DNA of 64,000 bases from contig JAFEEH010000215.1 in the NCBI GenBank assembly GCA_018241185.1, positions 1-64,000 on the forward strand, written 5' to 3'. The translations under genes were made by a program, and so were the position numbers. The DNA comes from Pseudomonadota bacterium. GTDB taxonomy: Bacteria > Pseudomonadota > Gammaproteobacteria > Burkholderiales > Burkholderiaceae_C. Under the pieces are notes generated by a model. The model was given only the letters and a program-made list of their open reading frames with translations. It was not told the DNA's origin and ran no database searches. Shown here piece after piece: positions 1 through 8,665 of the stretch (its first letter is position 1; the number at the start of each line of letters is the position of its first letter).

Positions 1-53
1 GTGGTGGTGCATCCCGAGGGCGCGCTGCCAGGCGGTCGTTCAACCCGAGCGCA

Positions 54-171
54 GGACCGGGCCCCGGCAAGGGGGCGGTGGCGCGCCTGTGGAGCGCCGA
101 GAAGCGCAGGGCAGTCGGCGCAGCCGACCGCTCCACCGAAGCGCCGCCGCCCCCTTGCCGGGGCCCGGTCC
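54..171. repeat. 118-bp near-perfect palindrome (long hairpin)
   Basis: Two 31-base arms, 54-84 and 141-171, are reverse complements with one mismatch. Inside the loop a second pair (GTGGAGCG at about 89-96 and CGCTCCAC at about 129-136) extends the symmetry. The element lies just past the stop codon of hpaD, so it could end transcription or form a cruciform. Nothing else is seen in the first 196 bases. Confidence 0.75.
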
Positions 172-196
172 GGACCAACAGACACGGCAGCAACTT

Positions 197-1120
197 TCAC
201 AACCGGGACACCGCCTGAAACCCATCGGCACTCGACGCCTGCGCCTTCGGCACAGCCCGCCCATCCTGCGGCGTCACCGGCAGCACCACATTGATCTGCC
301 CCGTCCCCGACGAGCCGAAGTACGGCGTCACCACCTCGGCCCGCCCGTCGTAGGCCGACCAGCCCAGCGCGCCCAGCATCATGGCCGTGTCGTGCATGAA
401 GCCCTCGCCGTGTCCCTTGACCGCATACTCGGGCAGCATGGCGCAGAAATCGGCCCACTCCCCGTCTTCCCACATCGTCACCACGTCGTGGTCCATGCGC
501 TCGAGCAGCGGGCTCCAGATGCGGTCGGCGAACTGCGGTGCCAGGCCGTTCTGCGCGAACCGGTGCGACATCGAGCCGCTGGCGAAGAAGGCCACCGTGC
601 CGTCGTAGTGGTCCTCCACCGCGCGGCGCATCGCCCAGCCCAGCCGTGCGCTGTCGTTGAGGTAGTGGCTGGTGCACAGGGCCGACACGCAGATGGCTTT
701 GAAGTGCAGGTCCTCGTTCATGTAGCGCATCGGCACCAGCGTGCCGTACTCCGGGCCCAGCGTGGTCGCGTCGTGCGCCAGCGTCTCCACGCCCCAGTCG
801 TTGCACGCCTGCGCCAGCAGCTTGCCCAGCCGCGGGTTGCCCGGGATCTCGTAGGGCATGTTGCTGATGAAGTGCGGCAGCTCGTTGCTCGAGTAGACGC
901 CCTTGAAATGCGGCGCGCAGTTCAGGTGGTAGCTGGCATTGACCAGCCAGTGCGTGTCGAACACCACGATGGTGTCAACGCCCAGCGCGCGACAGCGGCG
1001 GCCGATCTCCTTCAGGCCGTCGATGGCGGCCTGGCGGCTGCCCTTGCGCGGCCCGTCCAGCTCGCTCAGGTACAGCGACGGCACGTGCGTGATCTTGGCG
1101 ACGAGTGCGAGCTTGCCCAT
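197..1120 (-). CDS. hpaD: 3,4-dihydroxyphenylacetate (homoprotocatechuate) 2,3-dioxygenase
   Basis: Class III (LigB-type) extradiol dioxygenase of 307 residues, slightly longer than the roughly 280 usual for HpaD. It opens the ring of homoprotocatechuate to 5-carboxymethyl-2-hydroxymuconate semialdehyde. The N-terminal ITHVPS stretch with its His, and the later FDTHW and CAPHFKG segments, carry the expected metal-ligand and active-site histidines. It is the last gene of the minus-strand hpa operon in this window, starting 3 bases after the binding-protein gene stops. Cytoplasmic. The neighbours hpaE, hpaG1, hpaG2 and hpaR make the assignment secure. hpaF and hpaH, needed to complete the pathway, are not in view. 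Confidence 0.92.
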   Translation of the reverse strand: MGKLALVAKITHVPSLYLSELDGPRKGSRQAAIDGLKEIGRRCRALGVDTIVVFDTHWLVNASYHLNCAPHFKGVYSSNELPHFISNMPYEIPGNPRLGKLLAQACNDWGVETLAHDATTLGPEYGTLVPMRYMNEDLHFKAICVSALCTSHYLNDSARLGWAMRRAVEDHYDGTVAFFASGSMSHRFAQNGLAPQFADRIWSPLLERMDHDVVTMWEDGEWADFCAMLPEYAVKGHGEGFMHDTAMMLGALGWSAYDGRAEVVTPYFGSSGTGQINVVLPVTPQDGRAVPKAQASSADGFQAVSRL

Positions 1121-1123
1121 CGG

Positions 1124-2104
1124 TCAGCCCTCCAGCGTGATATTGCCCTTGCGGATCACCTCGGCGTACTTGGCGATCTCGCTTCGGATGAAGGCCGCGA
1201 ACTGCTCGGGCGTACCGGCCATCGACGCGATGCCGCCCTTTTCGAACGCAGCCGTCACCGTGGGCGCGGCCAGCGCGCGGTTCACCGCGGCGTTCATGGC
1301 CTGCACGGTCGCGTCGGGCGTGGCCGCAGGCGCGAGCAGGCCGTTCCAGGAATTCGACTCCACCGCCACCCCCTGTTCGGCCAGCGTGGGGATGTCGGGT
1401 GCGTAGACGGAGCGTTGCTTCGTCGCCATGCCCAGCGCCACCAGCTTGCCCGACTGCACGTGGCCGCGGAACTCGGGCCAGTTGCCGAACATCAGCGTCA
1501 CCTGCCCGCCCAGCAGGTCGGTCAAGGCCGGGCCTTGCCCCTTGTAGGGCACGTGGATCAGGTCGACGCCCATCTGCTGGGCCAGCAGCGCGCCCGACAG
1601 GTGGGCCGACGTGCCGTTGCCGAATGAGGCGTAGCTGATCGTGCCCGGCCTGGCCTTCGCCGCCGCGCGCAGGTCCGCCAGCGTCTTGAGGCCGCTGCCG
1701 GGGTGGGTGGCGAGCACGTGCTCCGACATGCCCATCAGCGCCACCGGGCGCAGGTCTTTCAGCGTGTCGTAGGGCAGCTTCTTCACCAGCGTGGCGTTGG
1801 CGCAGAAGCTGTTGGCCACGGTGACGAAGTTGCCGCCGTCGGGTGTCGACTTGGCGACGAAGTCCACGCCGATTACCGTGCCCGCGCCGGGCTTGTTGTC
1901 GACGATCACGGGCTGGCCCAGGGCCTTGCCCAGTTCGGTGCCGACCAGGCGCGTCACGTAGTCGGTCGTGCCGCCGGGCGGGAAGGGCACGACAAGGTGC
2001 ACCGGCTTGTTCGGCCACGTGCCCTGTGCCTGCGCGAACAGGGGCCAGGCGCCGAGGGCGGCGCCGGCCTGCAGCAGCGCGCGGCGGGAAAGTTGTTGCG
2101 GCAT
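1124..2104 (-). CDS. Bug/TctC-family periplasmic solute-binding protein in hpa operon
   Basis: A 326-residue tripartite-tricarboxylate-type binding protein. The twin-arginine-like N-terminus (LSRRALLQAG) followed by a hydrophobic stretch ending near AQAQG is an export signal. The family landmarks PNKPVHLVVPFPPGG, NKPGAGT and VPYKGQGP are present. The ATG at 2104 was chosen over an in-frame start further upstream because it sits directly before the signal peptide. It lies between hpaE and hpaD on the same strand, which suggests capture of hydroxyphenylacetate or a related aromatic acid. No TctA or TctB membrane genes are near, as is common for these proteins in Burkholderiales. Confidence 0.9.
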   Translation of the reverse strand: MPQQLSRRALLQAGAALGAWPLFAQAQGTWPNKPVHLVVPFPPGGTTDYVTRLVGTELGKALGQPVIVDNKPGAGTVIGVDFVAKSTPDGGNFVTVANSFCANATLVKKLPYDTLKDLRPVALMGMSEHVLATHPGSGLKTLADLRAAAKARPGTISYASFGNGTSAHLSGALLAQQMGVDLIHVPYKGQGPALTDLLGGQVTLMFGNWPEFRGHVQSGKLVALGMATKQRSVYAPDIPTLAEQGVAVESNSWNGLLAPAATPDATVQAMNAAVNRALAAPTVTAAFEKGGIASMAGTPEQFAAFIRSEIAKYAEVIRKGNITLEG

Positions 2105-2147
2105 GGGCCGGTCTCCGTCGTTCTTGTTGTTCGTCCGGGCCGCGCCG

Positions 2148-3608
2148 TCAGACACCCCAGTGCGGGATGTGGTGGCTGCCCAGCGACACCGCCACGTTCT
2201 TCGGCTCGCAGAACACCTCGTAGCTCCAGGTCCCGCCTTCGCGGCCCGTGCCGCTGGCCTTGGTGCCGCCGAAGGGCTGGCGCAGGTCCCGCACGTTCTG
2301 GCTGTTGACGAAGCACATGCCCGCCTCGATGGCGGCCGCCACGCGGTGTGCGCGGCCGATGTTCTCGGTCCACACGTAGCTCGACAGGCCGTAGGCGATG
2401 TCGTTGGCCAGCTCGATCGCGTGCGCCTCGTCCCTGAACGGGATCAGGCAGGCCACGGGGCCGAAGATCTCGTCCTGCGCGATCTTCATGCGGTTGTCGA
2501 CGTCGGCGAAGACCGTGGGCGCGACGTAGTTGCCCTTCTGCACGCGATCGGGCAGGCCGGCCGGCGTGTCCAGGCCGCCGCACAGCAGCGTCGCACCTTC
2601 CTTGGGCCCCAGCTCGATGTAGCTGCGCACCTTCGCCAGATGGCCCTGGCTGATCATCGGGCCGACGATGGTCTTCTCGTCGAGCGGGTCACCGACGGTG
2701 ATCTTCTTCGCACGCTCGACAAACTTCGCCACGAAGTCGGCGTAGATCGATTGCTGCACCAGGATGCGGCTGCCCGCCGTGCAGCGCTCGCCGTTGTTGC
2801 TGAAGATCATGAACACCGCGGCATCGAGCGCACGCGCCAGGTCGGCGTCGTCGAAGACCACGAAGGGCGACTTGCCGCCCAGTTCCATGCTGAACTTCTT
2901 CAGACCCGCGCTCTTCACGATGCGGTTGCCCGTGGCCGTGGAGCCGGTGAAGCTGATGGCGCGCACGTCGGGGTGTGCCACCAGCGGCTCGCCGGCCTCC
3001 TTGCCGTAGCCGTGCACCAGGTTCAGCACGCCGGCGGGAATGCCTGCCTCGAGCGCGAGCTCGCCCAGGCGCGCGGCCGTCATCGGCGACAGCTCGCTCA
3101 TCTTCAGCACGGCGGTGTTGCCGAAGGCCAGGCAGGGCGCGACCTTCCACGTTGCCGTCATGAAGGGCACGTTCCACGGGCTGATGAGGGCGCACACGCC
3201 CACTGGGTGAAACAGGGTGTAGTTCAGGTGCGTGGGCGTGGGGTAGGTGTGGCCGTCCACCCGCGTGCACATCTCGGCGAAGTAGTAGAAGTTGTCGGCC
3301 GCGCGCGGCACCAGCTGCTTGCCGGTCTGGGCGATCACCTGGCCGCAGTCGTTGGTCTCGGTCTGCGCGATCTCGGGCACGTGCTTCGCGATCAGGTCGC
3401 CCAGCTTGCGGATCAGCTTGGCCCGCTCGGGCGCGGGCGTGTTGGCCCACTTCGGGAAGGCTTCCTTGGCAGCGGCTACGGCCGCGTTCACCTCGGCCTC
3501 GCCGCCCTGTGCCACTTCGGCCAGCACCTCCTGCGTGGCGGGGTTGACGGTCTGGAAGTAGTCGCTGCCGGCGACGGACTTGCCGGCGATGAGGTGGTCG
3601 ATGCGCAT
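2148..3608 (-). CDS. hpaE: 5-carboxymethyl-2-hydroxymuconate semialdehyde dehydrogenase
   Basis: NAD-dependent aldehyde dehydrogenase of 486 residues, the standard length. It oxidises the ring-cleavage semialdehyde made by HpaD to the dicarboxylic acid. The catalytic-glutamate motif MELGGKSP and the catalytic cysteine in NNGERCTAGSR are both present, as is the Rossmann segment FTGSTATG. Its ATG shares one base with the stop of hpaG2 (TGATG), which indicates translational coupling. The assignment to HpaE rather than another ALDH rests on the operon context. Confidence 0.93.
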   Translation of the reverse strand: MRIDHLIAGKSVAGSDYFQTVNPATQEVLAEVAQGGEAEVNAAVAAAKEAFPKWANTPAPERAKLIRKLGDLIAKHVPEIAQTETNDCGQVIAQTGKQLVPRAADNFYYFAEMCTRVDGHTYPTPTHLNYTLFHPVGVCALISPWNVPFMTATWKVAPCLAFGNTAVLKMSELSPMTAARLGELALEAGIPAGVLNLVHGYGKEAGEPLVAHPDVRAISFTGSTATGNRIVKSAGLKKFSMELGGKSPFVVFDDADLARALDAAVFMIFSNNGERCTAGSRILVQQSIYADFVAKFVERAKKITVGDPLDEKTIVGPMISQGHLAKVRSYIELGPKEGATLLCGGLDTPAGLPDRVQKGNYVAPTVFADVDNRMKIAQDEIFGPVACLIPFRDEAHAIELANDIAYGLSSYVWTENIGRAHRVAAAIEAGMCFVNSQNVRDLRQPFGGTKASGTGREGGTWSYEVFCEPKNVAVSLGSHHIPHWGV

Positions 3609-4360
3609 CAGGATTCCTCGATGGTGTTGGTCAGGGCGCCGATGCGCTCGATCTCGGTGACGACGACGTCGCCATGCTTGCAGTCCACCACGCCGTCGGG
3701 CGTACCGGTCAGGATCAGGTCGCCCGGCTGCAGCGTCATGAAGGCGCTGAAGTACTCGATGAGGAAGGGCGCATCGAAGATCATGTCCTTCGTGCTGCCG
3801 CGCTGCGTGACCTGGCCGTTGACGGTGGTCGTCAGCGCCAGGTTCATCGGGTCGGGCACATCGGCGGCGTCCACCAGCCAGGGGCCGATCGGCGTGCAGG
3901 TGTCGCGGTTCTTCACGCGCAGGTTGGGGCGGTACCAGTTCTCGAGGTAGTCGCGGATCGCGTAGTCGTTGGCGACGGTGTAGCCGCCGATGAAGTCGTA
4001 GGCGTCACCGCGGCGCACCTTGCGTGCGGTTCGGCCGACGACGATCGCGAGCTCGCACTCGTAGTGCATGAACTGCACGCCGGGCGGGCGCCGCGTGACC
4101 TGCCGGTGGCCGATCAGCGTGCCTTCGCCCTTGACGAAGACCAGCGGCTCCTCGGGTGCCTTGAACTCGAGTTCCTTCGCGTGGTCGGCGTAGTTCAGGC
4201 CCAGCGCGAGGATGGTGCGGGGGCGTGGCGTCGGCGCCAGCGGGGGGAGCCAGGTCACGGCGTCGAAGGCGGCGGTGCGGCCGTCGGCGAGCAGCAGTTG
4301 CCCGTCACGCTCGGTGGCGTCGAAAGTGCGCGACTCGAAGATGACACGTGCGTTCTTCAT
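3608..4360 (-). CDS. hpaG2: HpaG2, fumarylacetoacetase-family decarboxylase/isomerase (C-terminal HpaG half)
   Basis: A 250-residue member of the fumarylacetoacetate hydrolase family. The FAH core is seen in ILALGLNYADHAKE, in the metal-binding acidic residues of the HYECELAIVVG segment, and in GDLILTGTPDGV near the C-terminus. In the homoprotocatechuate pathway HpaG decarboxylates 5-oxo-pent-3-ene-1,2,5-tricarboxylate and isomerises the product; here, as in several betaproteobacteria, the two halves are separate genes. The ATG at 4360 overlaps the stop of hpaG1 by four bases (ATGA). Confidence 0.9.
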   Translation of the reverse strand: MKNARVIFESRTFDATERDGQLLLADGRTAAFDAVTWLPPLAPTPRPRTILALGLNYADHAKELEFKAPEEPLVFVKGEGTLIGHRQVTRRPPGVQFMHYECELAIVVGRTARKVRRGDAYDFIGGYTVANDYAIRDYLENWYRPNLRVKNRDTCTPIGPWLVDAADVPDPMNLALTTTVNGQVTQRGSTKDMIFDAPFLIEYFSAFMTLQPGDLILTGTPDGVVDCKHGDVVVTEIERIGALTNTIEES

Positions 4361-4971
4361 GCGGCCTCCGGCACCAGCGTGTTGGCCAGCGGCTCGAAGC
4401 CCGGCGCGCTGATCTCGATGCGGTCCCCGGCCTGGGCCAGCGGCCGGCCCGCGTTGCAGCCCAGCATGAGCACGTCGCCTGCATGCAGCGTCATGAATTC
4501 GCCCACGTCGGCCAGCAATTGCTCGGCGGGCCGCACCAGGTGCGAGAAGTCGGCGGTGTGGCGCAGTTCTCCATTGATGCGCACCTGGACCACGAAGCCG
4601 GACGGGTCGCCGCCCGAGCGCAGAGCGCCGCCGATGCCCAAAAAGCCGTCGAGGCACTTGAACTTGACCGGCGGGCGGAAGAAGTTCGCGTGCGGCACCG
4701 AGAAGTCGTTCATCAGCACATAACCGGCCACCGCGCCGCGCTCGCCCATCACCATGCCGACGGTGGCGCCGACTTCCACCTCGGACACGCGTGTCGGCAC
4801 GGGCACGTCCCCGCCGCTGGGTGTCCAGGTGTTGGCGGTCTTCACGTACAGAACGGGCGCCTTCGGCGGCGCCTTGTAGGGCGACTGCTCCATCTGCGGT
4901 GCCAGTTCCTGGACTTCCTCGCGGAAGTTCAGCAGCACGCCGTACACCGTGCCAGTGGGCAAATAGCTCAT
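4357..4971 (-). CDS. hpaG1: HpaG1, fumarylacetoacetase-family subunit (N-terminal HpaG half)
   Basis: A 204-residue FAH-family protein matching the N-terminal half of the bifunctional HpaG of enterobacteria. Visible family marks are KTANTWTPSGGDVPVP early on, the central VAGYVLMNDFSVPHANFF, and the C-terminal LHAGDVLMLGCNAGRP. Its start at 4971 overlaps the hpaR stop by four bases and its stop overlaps the hpaG2 start, so the three genes are probably read from one transcript with coupled translation. It acts with HpaG2 after HpaE. Confidence 0.9.
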   Translation of the reverse strand: MSYLPTGTVYGVLLNFREEVQELAPQMEQSPYKAPPKAPVLYVKTANTWTPSGGDVPVPTRVSEVEVGATVGMVMGERGAVAGYVLMNDFSVPHANFFRPPVKFKCLDGFLGIGGALRSGGDPSGFVVQVRINGELRHTADFSHLVRPAEQLLADVGEFMTLHAGDVLMLGCNAGRPLAQAGDRIEISAPGFEPLANTLVPEAA

Positions 4972-5438
4972 TCCTCTTCTTCCTCCGCCAGCGCGGCCGG
5001 AGCCGTCGTGGGCTGTTCCAGGGCGATCAGGTCGTCCAGCAGCGCGTAGAGCTGCGTCAGCTTGGCCTTGCCCAGCGACTTCTCGAGCCACTGGTAGTGC
5101 GCCTCGATGCTGGTCGACAGGCGCTTGACCAGGCGCTTGCCCTTGGGCGTGGCCTCGATCACGGTGCGGCGCTGGTCCTCGGGGTCGCGGTAGCGCGTGA
5201 TGAGCGCGTCGCGCTCCATGCGCGCCAGCACGCCGGTCAGGCTGGGGCCGAGGATGAAGGCTTCGCGTGCCACGCGACCGGTCTCCACCGCGCCGTGTTC
5301 GCCCAGCACGCGCAGCACGCGCCATTGCTGGTCCGACAGCGCATGTTCGCGCAGGCTGGGCCGGGTGTGGGCCATCACGGCTTCGCGCGCCTGCAAAAGC
5401 AGGCGCGGCAGGTTGCGGTGCGTGAAGGTGGTGGCCAC
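4968..5438 (-). CDS. hpaR: MarR-family homoprotocatechuate operon repressor
   Basis: A 156-residue winged-helix MarR protein. Helices around LSDQQWRVLRVLGEHG and TGRVAREAFILGPSLTGVLARME form the HTH, and the wing lies near YRDPEDQRRTVIEATPKG. The C-terminus ends in a run of glutamates. It is the first gene of the minus-strand hpa operon and should repress it in the absence of hydroxyphenylacetate-type ligands. A perfect palindrome 24-39 bases upstream of the start is the probable operator, so HpaR is likely autoregulated with its operon. Confidence 0.9.
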   Translation of the reverse strand: MATTFTHRNLPRLLLQAREAVMAHTRPSLREHALSDQQWRVLRVLGEHGAVETGRVAREAFILGPSLTGVLARMERDALITRYRDPEDQRRTVIEATPKGKRLVKRLSTSIEAHYQWLEKSLGKAKLTQLYALLDDLIALEQPTTAPAALAEEEEE

Positions 5439-5461
5439 AGCGGTGTCGTCTCGTTCGATTT

Positions 5462-5477
5462 ATTTAACATGTTAAAT
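5462..5477. promoter_or_regulatory. Probable HpaR operator (perfect 16-bp palindrome)
   Basis: ATTTAACATGTTAAAT is a perfect inverted repeat and an A/T island in otherwise G/C-rich DNA. It lies between hpaR (start 5438, minus strand) and radA (start 5532, plus strand). MarR-family repressors bind short palindromes of this kind near their own promoters, so it is most simply the site through which HpaR controls the hpa operon. Confidence 0.7.
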
Positions 5478-5531
5478 GAATGAGGCAGAGGACGAGTCCC
5501 CGGGTTTACCCGCGCTCCCTACACTCGCCCG

Positions 5532-6920
5532 ATGGCCAAGGAAAAGTCCGTCTACGTCTGCACCGAATGCGGGGGCACCAGCCCCAAGTGGCTGGGCAAG
5601 TGCCCGAGCTGCGGTGCCTGGAACACGCTGATCGAGCAGGCCGCTTCACCGGCGGCGGCGGGCGGCGGCCAGAACCGCTTCGGCACGCAGTTCGCGGCGC
5701 TCGCGGGCGCGTCGGACCTGGCGGTGCTGTCGGAGATCGAGGCCAGCGACGTCGCGCGCACGCCCACCGGTCTGGACGAACTCGACCGCGTGCTGGGCGG
5801 CGGCATCGTGGCCGGCGGGGTGACGCTGATCGGCGGCGACCCCGGCATCGGCAAGTCCACGCTGCTGCTGCAGGCGGTCGATGCATTGCAGAACGCCGGG
5901 CAGATCGCGCTCTACGTCACCGGTGAGGAGAGCGGCGCGCAGGTCGCGATGCGCGCGCGCCGGCTCGGGCTGGAGCGCTCGCAGGTGCAGGTCATGGCCG
6001 AGATCCAGCTCGAGAAGATCCTCGCCACGCTCGATGCGAACCGGCCCGCCATCGCCGTCATCGACTCGATCCAGACCGTGTACTCGGACCAGCTCACCTC
6101 GGCGCCCGGCTCGGTGGCGCAGGTGCGCGAATGCGCGGCCCACCTCACGCGCTTCGCCAAGGCCAGCGGCACGGCGGTGGTGCTGGTCGGCCACGTGACC
6201 AAGGAGGGCGCGCTGGCTGGTCCGCGCGTGCTCGAACACATGGTCGACACGGTGCTGTACTTCGAGGGCGACACGCACTCGAGCTTCCGCCTCGTGCGCG
6301 CCATCAAGAACCGCTTCGGCGCCGTCAACGAGATCGGCGTCTTCGCCATGACCGAGCGCGGCCTGCGCGGCGTGGCCAACCCGAGCGCGATCTTCCTCAG
6401 CCAGCACAGCGAACCGGTGCCCGGCAGCGTGGTGCTCGTCACGCTGGAGGGCACGCGGCCGATGCTGGTGGAGATCCAGGCCCTGGTCGACGACGGTGGC
6501 CCCAGCCCCCGGCGCCTGTCGGTCGGCCTGGAGCGCGACCGCCTGGCGATGCTGCTGGCCGTGCTGCACCGGCATGCGGGCGTGGCCTGCATGGACCAGG
6601 ACGTGTTCGTCAACGCGGTGGGTGGCGTGCGCATCACCGAGCCGGCGGCCGACCTGGCCGTGATGCTGGCCATCGCCTCGAGCCTGCGCGGCAAGCCCCT
6701 GCCCAAGGGCTTCATCGCCTTCGGTGAAGTCGGCCTGGCCGGCGAGGTGCGCCCCGCGCCGCGCGGGCAGGAGCGGCTCAAGGAAGCGGCCAAGCTCGGC
6801 TTCTCGGTCGCCATCGTGCCCAAGGCCAATGCGCCGAAGAAGGGCGCGATCGAAGGGCTGACCATCCACGCGGTGGAGCGCATCGAGCAGGCGCTCGATG
6901 CCGTGCGGTCACTCGACTGA
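5532..6920 (+). CDS. radA: DNA repair protein RadA
   Basis: Branch-migration ATPase of homologous recombination, 462 residues, full length. In order: a C4 zinc finger (CTECGG ... CPSCGAW, residues about 10-30), a RecA-like domain with Walker A GGDPGIGKST near residue 99, the RadA-specific KNRFG motif near residue 257, and a Lon-protease-like C-terminal domain (from about residue 350). The start codon lies a few bases after a TACACT hexamer at 5520-5525, so the leader is very short if that is the -10 box. Divergent from hpaR. Confidence 0.97.
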   Translation: MAKEKSVYVCTECGGTSPKWLGKCPSCGAWNTLIEQAASPAAAGGGQNRFGTQFAALAGASDLAVLSEIEASDVARTPTGLDELDRVLGGGIVAGGVTLIGGDPGIGKSTLLLQAVDALQNAGQIALYVTGEESGAQVAMRARRLGLERSQVQVMAEIQLEKILATLDANRPAIAVIDSIQTVYSDQLTSAPGSVAQVRECAAHLTRFAKASGTAVVLVGHVTKEGALAGPRVLEHMVDTVLYFEGDTHSSFRLVRAIKNRFGAVNEIGVFAMTERGLRGVANPSAIFLSQHSEPVPGSVVLVTLEGTRPMLVEIQALVDDGGPSPRRLSVGLERDRLAMLLAVLHRHAGVACMDQDVFVNAVGGVRITEPAADLAVMLAIASSLRGKPLPKGFIAFGEVGLAGEVRPAPRGQERLKEAAKLGFSVAIVPKANAPKKGAIEGLTIHAVERIEQALDAVRSLD

Positions 6921-6922
6921 AA

Positions 6923-6983
6923 TGCTATTGAATTGATAGCTGTTCGCGCCCACTGGGCGGGCGCTGCAGCCCGATTCGATGCT
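6923..6983 (+). repeat. Dispersed palindromic repeat, copy A
   Basis: Begins TGCTATTGAATTGATAGC and continues through a second hairpin of the form GCGCCC-ACT-GGGCG. Two bases after the radA stop. It belongs to the same family as the copies at 15587, 21702, 36253 and (reversed) 55481. The two stem-loops could act as a transcription end for radA. Confidence 0.8.
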
Positions 6984-7078
6984 CAATCGCCAACGTGCAT
7001 CGCGACGGTCGGCCCGTGGTTGGCGCGCCCGGCCGGGTATCGCGCCGTGCGCCCGGGGGCGCGGCGACAATCGCCGCC

Positions 7079-7519
7079 ATGACCCTTCAGAAGATCCTCG
7101 CGCCGCTGGTCGGCATCGGGCTGCTCATCGCGGCCTGGCGCTCCTACGGCTGGCTGGGCGTGGCGTTCGTGGCCACCGGCATCGTCATGTTCCTGCTGCT
7201 GCACTTCAACCGCACGATGACGGTGCTCAAGCGCGCGGCCGACCGGCCGATGGGCTACGTGGGCAGCGCGGTGATGCTCAACGCCAAGCTCAAGCCCAAG
7301 ATGACGCTGCTGCACGTGGTCGCCATGACGCGCTCCCTCGGCCTGCAGCGCACCCCCAAGGACGAACAGCCCGAGGTCTACCGCTGGACCGACGGCGGCG
7401 GCTCGTGCGTCGACGCCACCTTCGCCGACGGCAAGCTGGTGCAGTGGCAGCTCACGCGCCCGCCGCAGGACGAGCCCGACGCGCCGGCGACCGCGATGGG
7501 CGAGTTGCCACCGGCCTGA
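7079..7519 (+). CDS. Small membrane protein of unknown function
   Basis: A 146-residue protein I do not recognise beyond a conserved membrane protein. Two hydrophobic segments lie at about residues 6-20 (ILAPLVGIGLLIAAW) and 24-40 (WLGVAFVATGIVMFLLL). A soluble basic and then acidic C-terminal part follows, ending in a proline-rich tail. The ATG at 7079 directly precedes the first membrane segment, and a GACAAT hexamer stands just upstream, a common spacing for short-leader genes in this group. It stands alone between radA and the convergent rdgC. Confidence 0.7.
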   Translation: MTLQKILAPLVGIGLLIAAWRSYGWLGVAFVATGIVMFLLLHFNRTMTVLKRAADRPMGYVGSAVMLNAKLKPKMTLLHVVAMTRSLGLQRTPKDEQPEVYRWTDGGGSCVDATFADGKLVQWQLTRPPQDEPDAPATAMGELPPA

Positions 7520-7529
7520 GCGCTTTCGT

Positions 7530-8513
7530 TCAGAACGGCGCGTCTTCCGTTGCGGTCGCGGCGGCCGGCGTGGCCTGGTCGCGCGCAGCCTCGGGCGCGG
7601 CGCCGAAGGCCATTTCGCCGCCCAGCGCCTCGACCAGCGCGGGCAGCAGCTGGCCCAGTTCGCCGGTGACGATGGCGGCGTCGGTGTCGAAGTTCTCGTC
7701 GCTGCCCTTGCCGCCCTTCGACTCGCCGCCGTCGAACACGCCCTCGAGGAAGGCCACCTTCCGCAGCTGGCCGCCTTCGGTGAGCTCGAAGGACACGCGG
7801 TCTTCCCAGGTCATGGCCAGCCGCGTGGGCCGCTTGCCGGCGGCGATGTGTTCGCGCACCTCGTCGATGTCCAGCGGGTGCTTGGCGTAGCGCACCACGG
7901 CCTTGGAGTCGTCGCTCGCCTTGAGCTCGCAGTCGCGGTCGATGCTGAAGCCCGCGGGTGGCTCCTGCGTGGCCAGCCAGCCGGCCATCGCGCTGGCGGG
8001 CTCCACCTGCGTGTTGACGGCGCCCACGGCAAAGCCGGAGATGGCCTGCACCAGCGCGGTGACCACCGAGTCGGCGCGCGCCATGTTCGAGGTGTCGAGC
8101 GTGAGGCGGCGCTTGTCGGGATCGATCCACACCGCGGTGCGCGCATGCCGCGTGAAGGCCAGCGGCAGCAGCTCGTGCGTGACGTCTTCCTTGAGCTGCT
8201 TCTTCTCCTTCTTGCCGGGCGCGCGGCCCGTGGTGGCCTCGATCTGCGCGGCGCGTTCGTCCACCTTGCGGCGGATCACCGAAGCGGGCAGCGTCTTGCT
8301 CTCGACCATGTACTCGAGCAGCCACTGGCCGCCCACGGATTCGAGCAGCAAACCATGTTCCTGCCCGCGCGGCGGCACCCAGCCGGCGGCGCTTTCCTGC
8401 GAAGGGCCGCAGGGCACGAAGGCCGCGGCGGCGAGCTGTTCTTGTGCGGCGTCGAACGCGGGCGTCCAGCTCGGTTCGATGCGGAAACTGATGACGTTCT
8501 TGAAACGGGGCAC
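7530..8513 (-). CDS. rdgC: Recombination-associated protein RdgC
   Basis: A 327-residue RdgC homologue (E. coli about 300). RdgC is a ring-shaped DNA-binding protein that limits RecA loading. Family marks are the N-terminal FKNVISFRI, the basic helix EKKQLKEDVTHELLPLAF, the WIDPDKRRLTLDTSNMARAD segment, and the C-terminal VAFLEGVFDG. A low-complexity alanine-rich tail follows. Convergent with the small membrane-protein gene, with 10 bases between the stops. Confidence 0.95.
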   Translation of the reverse strand: MPRFKNVISFRIEPSWTPAFDAAQEQLAAAAFVPCGPSQESAAGWVPPRGQEHGLLLESVGGQWLLEYMVESKTLPASVIRRKVDERAAQIEATTGRAPGKKEKKQLKEDVTHELLPLAFTRHARTAVWIDPDKRRLTLDTSNMARADSVVTALVQAISGFAVGAVNTQVEPASAMAGWLATQEPPAGFSIDRDCELKASDDSKAVVRYAKHPLDIDEVREHIAAGKRPTRLAMTWEDRVSFELTEGGQLRKVAFLEGVFDGGESKGGKGSDENFDTDAAIVTGELGQLLPALVEALGGEMAFGAAPEAARDQATPAAATATEDAPF

Positions 8514-8665
8514 GGGAAGGGGGTCTCGGTGTCGGTGAAAAGCGGGCGATTGTCCGTCGGGCCGGCCCGACGGCCGCGCCGCCCGGCCTGTAAGTCCGAG
8601 TAAAGGTGCAGGAAGTCGGGCGCCGTAAAATCGCCGGCTCCCCGCAGACCCCTCAAGGACAACAC

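Noticed and set aside
89..1627. Long open frame on the plus strand opposite hpaD and the bug gene
   Set aside because: Arg/His-rich translation with no family resemblance; a by-product of G/C-rich codon bias opposite real genes. The same applies to 1968-3950 (+), 17942-19528 (+), 20322-23087 (+), 34424-36304 (-), 43039-44772 (-) and 52780-54693 (-).
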